Shown here: positions 29,792 to 41,048 of the stretch, in pieces
Numbering within the stretch: the stretch's first letter is position 1
Layout of the letters: each line of letters opens with the position of its first letter
Assembly (NCBI GenBank): GCA_030052745.1
Contig: JANBVO010000038.1
Coordinates: 124,001-188,000 of the forward strand
Direction: 5' to 3'
DNA: 64,000 nucleotides
DNA from: Pleurostoma richardsiae
Lineage: Eukaryota > Ascomycota > Sordariomycetes > Calosphaeriales > Pleurostomataceae
The notes under the pieces: model-generated
Database searches by the model: none
Told to the model about the DNA's origin: nothing
Seen by the model: the letters and a program-made list of their open reading frames with translations, nothing else
Position numbers and translations under genes: made by a program

Positions 29792-32700
29792 TCATACCGT
29801 GCCGCGAAGCCGCTGTTTACGGGCGAGCCAGTCGCCGAGCATGTTGTCAAGTTGCTGCGTATCAGTTAGCTTTGGCCAGAAGAGGAGAGCTATGAAGATA
29901 TGCCTTACGGTTGTGATCTCTGCCAACTTGGCGTTCTGCTCCTTGAACAGCGTCCCAGCAACGGGATGCTCAGGCCCAGCAGGCTCAACGTCGGTTTTGT
30001 CGTATACCACAACAAGCAGGTCGCGAATGTCCGACCCCGAGTCGAAGAACGCCCTAAGGCTCGCGTCGTTCCAGGTAGACATCGTCGTGTTCGAGGTAGA
30101 CGTAGTGATGGAATCCTGGTTGCGGTGCGTGCCGTCTTCTCTCTCGATGAGCTCTGGCGACGGCGACGATCTTGAGGACGAGTGGTCTTCCTCCTGGCTC
30201 GAAGTGTCGACCATAAGGGCAGGCGGATTGTTTGAGTTGACGGGAGACACCTGGACAGGCGACTCTGACAAACGATCTGACTGGGGCGCAACGACAGGCT
30301 TCTCCGTTGGCGCCGTCGAGGTCGTTTGTGAGCTGAGGTAGCTATCCGGGTACGACCCGGGCAATGTGGGCCGTAGCTGCTGCTGCTGCTTCTGTTGCTC
30401 CTGCTGTTCTTCTGAAGTCGGCAACTGCCGTGCAGGCTCGTCAGCCACTTCCTCCTCTTCCTCTATGCTGTCGAAGTCGTCCAGCTCCAAACGGGTCTTT
30501 GCCTTGGTCACCTTCTGCGGTCGGCCGTTGCCGTTCGGTGCGCGAGGATTGGGAGCGCCTCGTTGCGAGTTCGTTCGAGCGGCTTCCGGCGACCGATCTC
30601 TTGGCTTCTGTACACTCTCCTCGCTGTCTTGGTCGGAGTCCACAACGCGCATAGTCGCCGGAGGCACATTAGCCACGTTGTTCACCCTGCCCTCAGTCTT
30701 GATGAAGGTTGCAAGCTCCAAAACAGAGTTGGCTGCGCCAGACTTGTTCGATGGCGAGGGCTCAGTGCGCGGCTGCTGTTTCTGAAGCTTGCTCGCAGGG
30801 CGTTGCGTTGCCGACGCCTTCTCTTGGATTGGTTGCTCTTCGACACGCTGCGAGTCTTCCGACTCCTTCTCTCCAGCTTCGGAACCGACGTCAATTGACC
30901 GCTTGCCAAGCGAGTCGTCATCCTCGCCTTCTTTCCGCTTATCTTTCCGCGAAAATAAGCTGCGGAATCCGCCCTTCTTTTCTTTCTCCTTCTTGTCCTT
31001 ATCTTTCTTCTTCTTGTCATCCTTGGCCGTAGGAGGATCCTTCTCGAGCTTATCGAGGCTAGGCCGTTGCTTGATCTCCTTGGACTCGTTGGACAATCTG
31101 GGCGCACCGTCGTCGCGTAGTAGGTTCGGGGTCAAGGTGATTTTCTTAGTCTCGACGGTCTCATCCTTGAAGAATGAATCTCGGACGGTGCCGTCTTTGG
31201 TTTTCTTCGGGCCATCGACACCATTGGTCTCGAATATCTCCTCGCTCGTCCTGCCGTTCGCCTTCTGATTTGCAGCCGACTCGTCGGTAGTGTCCTGCTT
31301 TGCTGGATCGACAAGCTTGATCTCCTTCTGCTGTGACCGTGGCTTGAGTGGTTCAACCTTTGCAGACTCGTCCTCGCTTTCTTGGTCGCCGTTTGACTGT
31401 TGCGCCATAGCTTCCTGTTGCCGTTGCTGCTGCTGCTGCTGCTGTTGTTGTTGTTGTTGGGCAAAGTATTCGGCCTCTGGATCTTCCTCTTCTGTGTCAT
31501 AGTCCACATCTGAATAGTCCACATAGGTTGGCGCTGCGAACGTCACATTCTTAGCCTTCCTTCTCCGCATGGCTGACTTGATCGGGTTTTTGGTCTTCTC
31601 GGCTTGGTCGCCGAGCATGGTGGCCGAGAGCTAGAAGCACATCAGTCAGGTGATAGGCCCGGAGACATAGATGCTGACCCGACGTACATCAATGTTCCTG
31701 TGCTTGTTCAACCGAGCCAATCTCTCTGTGGGAGTCTCTATATGCTCTGCTGGCAGGTAGCCTATCACAGCCCATCAGTATCGGAAGCACTGTAAGATGG
31801 ATAAGCAAAGGGACATACCAATACTGCTATCTTTCACCACCCTGACGAGCCACCAATAGCTGTTACTGTCGTCTAGCAGCACCATGGTGTCACCCTTTGT
31901 CGCATTGGCCTGGCCTTCGACGGTGGCGACGAATGTGTGTAGGGCGTAGACGAACTCGAAGTCGATGTCCTCTGTGTCGTGTAAGCACTCACTACCCCAA
32001 CCACAGGCAATAAATCTGGGGTCAGTAATCTCTTGAGAGAAGTCGTCATCATCATCGTCGGTCGAGCCTTCGTAGGGTATCGTGAGATCGTTATCCTCCG
32101 GGCGCCTAACAATACCCTCCGCCCCAGTCACGTTCTGCCTAGTCGTCGTTTCAGTAATTGATGCCTCCTCTTCTCTCACAGTCACATCCTCCTCGTCTGC
32201 GGGATTCCCGGCCTCCTAAGCCGGTCCTAGCTCGAGCAATGGCTGATGCTGGTTGGTATTCTTTCGTTCAATTGCTTCGCGTTCGGTAGGCTGCTCTTGA
32301 TCTTCGGTCGTTTCGGCGATCCGCTGCCTATTACACTTACCGCGTAGATGATGATGATGACGACTGGCTGCTGCAAGAGACTCTGTATTTTCTCCCCACA
32401 TGACACTAGGCTGTAGAGGAAACCGTTCAACCATGTTGAGGTATGGAGAAGCTGCCCTCGTCTCGCTGGAGACTTGGAGCGTCGGAGAACTACACGACGA
32501 CGCCGAGGGATAGAGAGAGTCGACCCGGCGCGGCCAGGGTCGCGGGAGTTCGGAGTCAGAGGTACACCCACCATCTTCGATTGAGGGCGAGCTCGAGATC
32601 TTGTCCATCATGTCGTCATCCATGCCGTCGTCGGCGTCGGCGTCGGCATCGGCATCGGCGTCGACGTCTTCCGCGACGTCCTGGCCCGACAGGCCGCCGT

Positions 32701-33240
32701 TCTGCGCGATGGCCAGCGCATCCTGCTGTTGGCGTGTCTGGGACATCTTGCCGGCGATGCCGTTCTGCTTTTGAAGGTTCTGGTTCTGGCGGTTGAGGGA
32801 ATCGGCTACTCCGGCGGCCAGATCCTCGGCGTACTGCTGTAGATCGCCAATGTCACCGTTGGCCCACGAGACGCGCGGGCTGCGTAGGTTCTCCTCGGCG
32901 GTCTCGGCGGCTACTTCGCGAAGGGTCTCGGCCTGGTGCGGAGCGAGCGACGAGCCAACAGCGGCCGGTTTGGGGCGGGAGGGGTCGAGGCGGGAATTGT
33001 GGTCTTGCGCCGACGGGGCGTCGCGATCTTGGAGGTCAATCGAGTCTGGAGGGTTGGCGAAATTGATCACAGAGTCAGCGAGCCGCCAGCACGGGCGTGA
33101 AGGAAAATGTGCCGACAAGGGGGTAGGTAGCAGCGGCGGCGGCAGATTGTAGCGGATCGTTTCGGCTCGCCCAGCCACATGGAGCCAGAGGCTCGGGATC
33201 TGGAGCACGTACCAGCTCGAATAATCTCAGGTCTCGTCAT
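29792..33240 (-). CDS. TEA4: SH3-domain cell-polarity factor (Tea4/Bud14/TeaC type), 989 aa
   Basis: Links microtubule-delivered polarity cues to formins and type-1 phosphatase at the hyphal tip. Six exons: 33213-33240, 32341-33045, 31819-32196, 31688-31761, 29909-31630 and 29792-29854 (2970 nt = 990 codons). The 28-nt first exon encodes MTRPEIIRA. An acidic DADADADAD stretch and HHHH precede the SH3 domain (about 327-385; FVYALHTFVATVEGQ, NSYWWLVRV and YLPAEHIETP). Residues 422-426, KNVTF, fit the RVxF docking motif for PP1 used by Tea4 and Bud14. A poly-Gln run follows (nt 31423-31460), then a long charged disordered region. The conserved end has DIRDLLVVVYDKTDVEP and DNMLGDWLARKQRLRG. Intact. 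Confidence 0.88.
31423..31460 (-). repeat. CAG/CAA run encoding poly-Gln in TEA4
   Basis: On the minus strand mixed CAA and CAG codons give about twelve consecutive Gln after residues EAEYFA. Mixed codons suggest selection on the protein rather than fresh slippage. A second smaller Gln-rich patch lies near 30370-30410. Confidence 0.8.
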
Positions 33241-36200
33241 GGTGGATTGAGCGCGACCCTGGCATCAATCCCACGACCAGAAGCAGAGATTTTAATGAAG
33301 TTATCCGCAATGAGTGGACTGGAGGCATGAAGCGAGCGCAGCTGTGGCCAGACCCCTTGAAGGAGAGGGAGGGACGCAGCAGGGGGGGTCGTCAAAAGAA
33401 GGTTGGTTGTCGATAATAAAGTGGGTTTTGGGTTTCGTGGTGCGAGGCCGACACGGGCAGCGGAGCAGTGTGATGGCGCCAAACTCGCTCGCCTGGCTGT
33501 TCCGTTTATCGTCCGGAAGTTGCAATTGTCTGTGTCCTGTTTATAAAGGAGTGTAATGGCAGCGTCAGGTCGGCTGTGCTGATGAATCCTGTGCTTGCTG
33601 CGGCGAGTGTGTGTCCTGGCACAAAGCGGCCGCGAGGGTAATACCCGGGGGTGGGAGGCAGTTCTCAATCCTGCAGAGGGAGAGGAGAAAAAGGAGGGAC
33701 AAGGATGAAACGATGATCGACGACGGGCCCTGCCCCGTCTATCCCCGGCCTAGTTCGTATCTGGTTAACACGTAGCGCTGGCGCATTCGTCGACGAGGTG
33801 AGGAAACTGGAGACCAAAAAAAAGACACTCCAAAGAATGTGAGGATGCCAACTTCAAGTCTTGCGAGTGACTGCTGCGAGGTTGTTGGCCGTATCTAGGA
33901 TTCGAGTGCTACGAGAGAGGCCGTAAGAAGTACGATTCCCTGGTGGAAGCTTTTGTACCTGTTCGTTCCTCTTCCTCCTGCAGGGCGCATGCCGCAGCCC
34001 GCAGCCCGCAGCCCGCAGCCCGAGCCTTATTTTTGTCTTTTTTTTTTTTTTCTTTTTCCCGTTTCTTTTCTTGTCCCCCCTTCGACTTCGACAGGGATGC
34101 GCTCAAGATGAAACAAAATTATCGACCAGGGTTGGCTGGTTCCCCGTTGGAGCTATGCCGCTTACGGAACATGGATGTCAGGGACAGACAGGGACAGGCA
34201 GAGTCAGGCAGGGTCAGGCCGGCTTGTCTCTCAGGTTCTTGAATGCCTTCTCGTCGCATCAATAAAGGCACGAGACCAGAGAAACAGGCAGAACGTGGCC
34301 CCAATTGCCTGCAGAGGTGTTTTAAGGAACATCTACAAAGCAGGTCGCTGTGTTTCGAGACTCAATATCTGTTGTTTTGCCGACGGCAGAGCAGAGAATG
34401 AAGAGCACTGCGTGTACCGAAGCCATGGCAGCACACCACATAGCACATAGCAGGATGGTTCCGTTGGGCTCGCATTGACCTGAATATTGCTCCACGAATC
34501 CTGGAGGTTGGACGCGCAGGTCACTGCCGGACCGCATTGACGTCTCACGCCCTGCTTCAGTGGCTCAACCTCTCTTACCCCTCTCTCATCACGCCGTCGA
34601 TGCCTTGCTTTCTCTTGAGTTGTTCTCACAACTCCCGGTTCTCATGCCAAGGGGAAGAAGCGCTATCGACTGGTCATGTTATCCTGCCTGTTGCGGGATA
34701 GATCCGATTCTTCCACCGTCGCATCCGCGATTGGTGATCCAGATATCCAGCAGTCTGGGACGCGATGCCCTGTTAATCAGCGCGACTCGCACGTCCAGCC
34801 CTGCTGAGATGCAACTGTCGGTCGATCGATCCAGGTCGCCTGGGTAGGGCCGGTATTCGCGCCCTCAGAAATAGCTGCCGAGTCGTGGAGTCGAGGTGCC
34901 CTGCCCCATCCTTCCGCATTTGCACTCGGCAACCTGCAGGTGCTCTGTTCTGTCTCCGTTGCATTGACCCGGTCAGCGCTACCGCTCCGGCGCTCCGCAC
35001 TCGTCTCCCGCTTGAACTATCAGAAGCCGTACCCGGCCGGAATATCAGACACGTACGTTGTAGGTGTAGTTCATATGTACGCTGCTAGGTTATTGTGATG
35101 GTTTCCTGGGAACACCTCCTAGAAGGCCTATCCTAGGAATCTATCTATACTAATGGAATAGTTGAGTTGCCGTTTAGATGCGGTCACCATTGCATATATT
35201 TCTTGGTATCTGGTCAACTGAGATGTGTTATCTCTGTACACAAAATGCCCTCCTTGTCGAGGAGAAAGGCTGCGCTGGTGAAGTGTTTTTCATCCGAGCT
35301 CTCTCCCGAGACGTTTAGGCAGCATTAAGCAGAGGCTCGTCAACCAAAATCCCGTGATGCAACGCTTGTTGGAGCTGCCCTGCGAGCCAACCCAGCCGCA
35401 GCGGTATCGACTCGCAGCGTTGTCAACCCTTCGTTTTTTTGCGCTTTCTCTCTTTATCTCGCCTTGCCTTTTTTACCCTCAAGCATGTTGTTCATTTTCC
35501 CCAGGACCACGACCGCAGACCTGCCCGTGAGCGATCGTAATCAGGCTCCGTAGTATTGATCAGCCAGCCATGAACAGGTGACCTCTCTCCATCGCTCCCG
35601 ACAACGCCGTTCACACGTGCTGATACGAGCATCGGACCGAGCACATGCATTTCCCCCCTTCGATCGCTCGTTCAGTTCATGCCGAGTCTCACTTCAGCAT
35701 CCAGATGGTCGTATTCACGGAGGACCAGGGCGCCGCTTGAGGTGCGTCTTGTCGTGCGGCAGGAAGGATGTTACTGCCGTTGCTGCTGCTACTCGTGACC
35801 GAGTAACTAGTACTCCTGAAGCGACTAAGCTGGTTGCTCTGGCCACATAGGCGATCACAGCTGTATCAGGTGAGTATAGGTTGCTATCGTCAACAACACA
35901 GCCCGTGGGTGGCTGCTTCAGGAGGCAATAGGGCGTTCAAACAATCATACATATTCACACCCGCATCGTCGAGCCGTTCCGAGAGTCCGGTGTCGTATTT
36001 GAGCGGCAAGCGAGCCTTAGAGATGTTCACGGGTCAGTGGAGTAATATTGACATTAGTTATTGCCCGTGCTCGCGGTCAAGTCAGCTACCGGTTGCTGAG
36101 GTTTGGATGATGGACAATGCTCCGTCAAGTGTCTTCGGACAATCAGTGCCAGCCTGTCATGCTATCATGGGACGAATGCAGGCATATCCACCGAGTATCA

Positions 36201-38705
36201 GCGTGACGAGAGCATACCAAGGTTTGACGAGTTCTCGCAACATCAGTCCGCCGAACTTCGCACCGGATTGTCTCATCGCGGACAGGCTTTCAGAAGGATA
36301 GAAATACGGCTCATCACCGACATACATAGCTCAACGCTAAGCTTGCTATAACATCAGGCATGGAGGACAGAGAGACATCCAAACTGAACCAAAGGTATTG
36401 CAGCGAAACGGTCGCCGATGCAAGTCTATTGCTGTGACCAATGAGCCGGCATGACAGCAGCGTTCGGACGGTCATTGTCGTACCAAATTCGGAGCACTTG
36501 CCTCGTTCTTGGGGTGGAGATCTCCAGCTACTCACCATCACAGGTAACTTGGGTTGTATATCTCTGCCTGAGCCTGGCCGCCGACCTAGGACTCCGCAGA
36601 TGCAGAGTGACGAAGGTAGAATGCCCGGATCGGCGAAAGAAGCACTGCCAAGGACGTTTTTCCACGAGCAACAAGCTTCGCCAAGCGCCAAGAAACAGCG
36701 CGGCAGTTCGTGCACTTCCCAGCGGTCGGCGGCGGGCGTCTTGGCGAACCCTTCTGTCGGAGTCGACGCGACGAGGGAGCAGAGATAAATGCAGCAGTTT
36801 GTCCGAGGGGGAAACGCTGAACGAGACAAATCGGATAACAGAAGCGATGAAGAGACCTTGACGAGCAAAAAGAAGTACTAACTGGAGAGGGTTGACTGGA
36901 TGAGGCATGGAGGAATCGGGAAAACACTGAAGAGTGAGAAGGTGTTCAGCAGGAGAGGAACACCGCAGTCGCTACAGAGCAGACGAGTTAGAATCGATTG
37001 AGGAAGACGGAACCATCGAACCAACACATCGTGAACGACACAATCCCGGAGTAAGGCCAGGAAGAAGAGAGGCATCTCCACAATGGAATTTGATACTGAA
37101 AATAGCGCCACCTGCTGTTTTCACGCTGCCAAGAGCGGCGGCATCGTGACGTGCTTCCAGGTGATATCTCTGCACTTATGCATGATCTCGCTTTGGGCTT
37201 GGGTGCCATCGAGCCGGCACGATTGAGCTATCCAGCTTCCGGATGGAGAGTCACGCCGATGCCATAGCAGTCTTTGCTTCAGCGACTGTAGTACCGAGGA
37301 TAAGGCACAGCCATTGCTTGGCATGCAGTCTTCTCTCTAATGAGCCTGCCCCTCAACCTCCCAGCCAGCGTTGTCTGCCACCTCGCCCCTATGGTCAGCT
37401 TACTCTCCGTAAACGTCGACTTACATGCGCGCAGAGGGTCCGCTAATGTCCAGTGGCGGCTGGAGGAACTCATAGCCCGCATTCATCCAGCGTGACGACA
37501 GGAGAACATGTGCGATATGTGGCTGTTGCCGAGTGAGTGTTTCCCCGGCAGGGTGGCCATCCGGCTAGGATGCCTTTGCTTGGGCTTCTGGTTTGGACGC
37601 CTGCGACGAGAACACATCCACAGGATCCAGCGAAACCTGCTCTCCATCGTGTGAAACTGCAGGGAGGGAGGGAATGGCGACAAAGCGATTCGCTGATTGT
37701 TTGGGGTGACCTCCCATATCAAGTGCGCCCCCCCGTGGAACAGGTTCTGGCCACTCTCTGCAGGCCGGAGTATCTTACCGTGAATGGACTAAGCTGAGGT
37801 GGAGGGCTGAATCGGTGATCGAGACGGGCTCCTCTTACAGTGTGAACTTTGCCGGGGTGGGCTGCGTTAGGTTTGTACTGCTGACCTGTCGTACTTCGCT
37901 TAAGCTGCGTAGAATCTGCCTCTTGGCTGTTGCAGATACCTCCCATGACAGTGTGAACTTCTCTGCGCACGCGCCCGGGCCTCTGGACTGGAGCGTCTCC
38001 GCGAGGGGAAAACTGGGGGGAAACGGAAGCGCTGGCCAGAAATAATACAGTGACACTGCCTCCTCGTTTATCTCTTGATCAACGCAGTGTCAAAGGTCAA
38101 ACACACTCGAGACAGCAGAAAATACCTCCCTCCCACGACCGGCGACAAGCAACGCAAGCGCCTCTCCAGACGGATCCACCGTGACCAAGCAACCCTCGGC
38201 GGACATTTCCTGGGTTCATGCTGCCCGCGACAAGCACGAAGACCCCAGAATTTCTCTTGTCCCGATTGACTTCCTCGCAAAACCACCCAAGAACTCTCGG
38301 CGCCCAGCCCTTGACGAACGTCCCCGCCATTCGATCCGCGTCGTTGCTTTCGCGTGCCAATTGCGACCCCAATAGCTTGTCTTGATCTGGCCTCGATAAT
38401 CAGATCCTCACTTCCTTTTTGTTCTTATATACCGCCCATTCGGGCGCTCAGCACAGCACCAAGGCCTCGCTGCCCTCGGCGAGTCGTGCTCGGGGTCGAG
38501 TCAGTCGAGTCTCCCGACGAGGACGGACCCGCCATCCGCTGCGCCTCCCCGACCTCGCGGCCGATTGTTTTCGCACGCAGAGGGAATATTCTGGGCAAAA
38601 CAGCGCTCGCCTTCGATGGCTCCTGAGGAGTAATAACTTGCGGCGAGGAGGCATCTCCAACAATTGCACAAGCGGCTGGCCGCGATCCCGATCCGCTGGC
38701 CAGCC
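33241..38705. other. Large divergent intergenic region between TEA4 and palH
   Basis: 5.5 kb without a supportable gene. It contains a 7-bp tandem repeat (33991-34022), a poly-T tract at 34038-34051, and many short overlapping open frames (e.g. 36314-36868 minus, 184 codons) with no domain. It probably holds long promoters or untranscribed DNA for the divergent polarity and pH genes. Confidence 0.4.
33991..34022. repeat. Tandem CCCGCAG heptamer repeat
   Basis: Four to five head-to-tail copies of a 7-bp unit, followed 16 bp later by a poly-T tract. Confidence 0.7.
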
Positions 38706-41048
38706 ATGGAGCCACGTCAGATTATAACAGACTCGCCCACTCCGACTGTCGTCCGTTCGACAGGGAAGGAGTGCCAGGCCTACAATCTCCCTGCAGATGG
38801 CGTTCTCTCTATCCCCGGAGGAAGCGTCATCACCCTCAGCGCAGGCGCGACATTCAAACCGGTCTGCACCGATGTCACGCAGCCCGCCATTATCGCTAAT
38901 GGAGGAGGCATCGCGCTCGACGAGACGTCCACGGCGGACGTCACGACAAGCCCCCAACTGTCCGACTTTCGCGACCCATTCTATGCCTCGACATTCCCAC
39001 AATGCTACGCGCTCGCCGCCACGACCGTCGTGGCGTATACGCTGGTAATCATGCTGTTCATCACGCCGCGGTCCTTCCTTGACGGCGGCGTGGTAGTTCT
39101 CGGTCGAAGACGAGGCTTCACGAGCGGTGCCTCGGGCGGCGTGAACATTGGCGGTCGTCCGTGGCTCCAGAAAGTGGCAGCGCTTCTAGTGGCCATTTCC
39201 CTGACGGTCGCGACAGCAGACACCTTCCGTGTTGCCGAGGAGCAGTATGTGGGGGGATACCAGAACGCCAAGGCGATGCAGGCCGACGTACTAGGCGGCA
39301 CACAGCTGAAGGTCATACGGATCGTGTCGGAAGCCTTCTTATGGCTGGCGCAGGCCCAGACGCTGATACGGCTCTTCCCTAGGCAGAGGGAGAAGATAAT
39401 TATCAAATGGACGGCCTTTGCGCTCATCGGCCTAGGCGTCATCTTCGACTCGCTCAACAGTTTCGTATACACAAACCAGGGCGCTATCAGGCCACGGTCC
39501 TTCACAGACGCCATACCTGCTCTCAGCTACCTATTTCAGCTGTCGCTCGGGGTGTTATACGCTGCCTGGGTCATTTACTACTCTCTGATGAAGAAGCGAT
39601 TCGCTTTCTATCACCGGCAGATGCGAAATATGTGCTTGGTCGCTCTTCTGTCGATCCTCGCCATCCTCGTCCCTGTCGTCTTTTTCGTTTTGGATATATC
39701 CAAGCCCGACTTTACAGTCTGGGGAGACTACGTTCGCTGGGTGGGAGCCGCCGCAGCTAGTGTTATAGTGTGGGAATGGGTCGAGAGGATAGAAGCCCTC
39801 GAGAGGGAGGAAAAGAAAGACGGCATTTTAGGAAGAGAAGTTTTCGACGGTGATGAGATGTTGGAAATGACGACGTCAGAATTCACATGGCCACGAAGAC
39901 GGAAGAACAGGAATGGCAAGAAGAAAGGCGACGACGATGGTGGAGAGAGTGGAGGAGGAAGCAAGTCAGGAAACGTTTCGTCCAGCGGAAGCAGAATGTG
40001 GCCAACAATGTCTTCGATGGCGACACGCTACCGGTCGCGGTCAAGGACACGAGATAACGCCACCAGAGAAGACACTGACACCGGAGAAGTCCCTCGAAAC
40101 GAGAGGACAACGATACGGTTCTTGCAGCCACCGCTGTGGCCTGCGCGACCTCCCCCCGCAGTAACCCCCGTCTCGAGAACAGAGACGACGAGTGCAGACA
40201 GCACGGTATATGCTGTGCGGTATCATCCATTAACTGAGACGACCTCGAGGTCATCCCCACCGCCCCCGCCAAGCCGAGGAGCCCGTTCGAGAAGCAGCAG
40301 CTCTGCCAGCGATCAGAGCCACAACAACGATGGCGTCGAGCCGCGATCTGCCATCACTCCCGAACCGTCAGTAACTGCCAGCCAGGCACCCAGCTCCTCC
40401 GCGAACAACGGGTGGCGAGCGATCATGCAGGCGAACCAGCTATTCCGCAGAGCAACAACCCGGTCCACCACGTCCGGTGATGCGCCCCGCTCACCAGGAC
40501 ACGACCGGCGCCCGCACCACGACAACGACGCCGGCCGGTGGGACCTCCGGGCGCGCCTAGAGGACTTCACCGTCTCGCAGGCGGAGAAGCTCCGGGAACG
40601 CATCCGACCGACGCCGGACACCGAGCGCCTGCCCGTGACCGTGATCCCTGCTCCGCCGAGGAGAGGCGCGGCCCTGGCGCAGCTGCTGGAGGAGGAGGGT
40701 AACGAGCGGCATAGCGGTGCCGAGCGACCGTCTGCCCAGGTGTACCGGACAGACAGCAGCGCAAGCCGGTCATCAGCAGCGCGACCCACCGCTGCCACTC
40801 TAGGGCCAGCATCACCTAGGCTCTGGAGAAGCGACAGCGGGGCTTCTGCCGCGTCTATGACACGCCCGCGACCTTGGCCGTCCCCGGTATCGGCTCGCGA
40901 ACCGCCTCCGCTTGCTACAAGGGCATCAGACAGGAGAAGCGGCGAGCTTGCGGGCGGAGCACTCCAGCCGCAACAGTCTTCTTCTGTCGCGTCAAGGAGA
41001 CAGTCGGCTGCGGACGGGTCACCTCACCGTGAGGGAGGAGCCGCCTGA
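38706..41048 (+). CDS. palH: Alkaline-pH sensor palH (Rim21 family), 780 aa
   Basis: Plasma-membrane seven-helix receptor of the Pal/Rim pathway that leads to processing of PacC/Rim101 under alkaline conditions. Single exon; the ATG at 38706 (MEPRQIITDS) is preferred over the frame-first codon at 38664, which sits in likely 5' UTR. Seven hydrophobic segments lie near residues 101-120, 156-173, 203-223, 234-256, 270-293, 309-331 and 341-360. Between helices 2 and 3 is the characteristic ATADTFRVAEEQYVGGYQ. The long cytoplasmic tail (361-780) is Ser/Arg/Pro-rich and disordered, the region that binds the arrestin PalF in Aspergillus. All seven helices are present. Family identification is firm, and PalF docking is inferred from relatives. 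Confidence 0.93.
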   Translation: MEPRQIITDSPTPTVVRSTGKECQAYNLPADGVLSIPGGSVITLSAGATFKPVCTDVTQPAIIANGGGIALDETSTADVTTSPQLSDFRDPFYASTFPQCYALAATTVVAYTLVIMLFITPRSFLDGGVVVLGRRRGFTSGASGGVNIGGRPWLQKVAALLVAISLTVATADTFRVAEEQYVGGYQNAKAMQADVLGGTQLKVIRIVSEAFLWLAQAQTLIRLFPRQREKIIIKWTAFALIGLGVIFDSLNSFVYTNQGAIRPRSFTDAIPALSYLFQLSLGVLYAAWVIYYSLMKKRFAFYHRQMRNMCLVALLSILAILVPVVFFVLDISKPDFTVWGDYVRWVGAAAASVIVWEWVERIEALEREEKKDGILGREVFDGDEMLEMTTSEFTWPRRRKNRNGKKKGDDDGGESGGGSKSGNVSSSGSRMWPTMSSMATRYRSRSRTRDNATREDTDTGEVPRNERTTIRFLQPPLWPARPPPAVTPVSRTETTSADSTVYAVRYHPLTETTSRSSPPPPPSRGARSRSSSSASDQSHNNDGVEPRSAITPEPSVTASQAPSSSANNGWRAIMQANQLFRRATTRSTTSGDAPRSPGHDRRPHHDNDAGRWDLRARLEDFTVSQAEKLRERIRPTPDTERLPVTVIPAPPRRGAALAQLLEEEGNERHSGAERPSAQVYRTDSSASRSSAARPTAATLGPASPRLWRSDSGASAASMTRPRPWPSPVSAREPPPLATRASDRRSGELAGGALQPQQSSSVASRRQSAADGSPHREGGAA

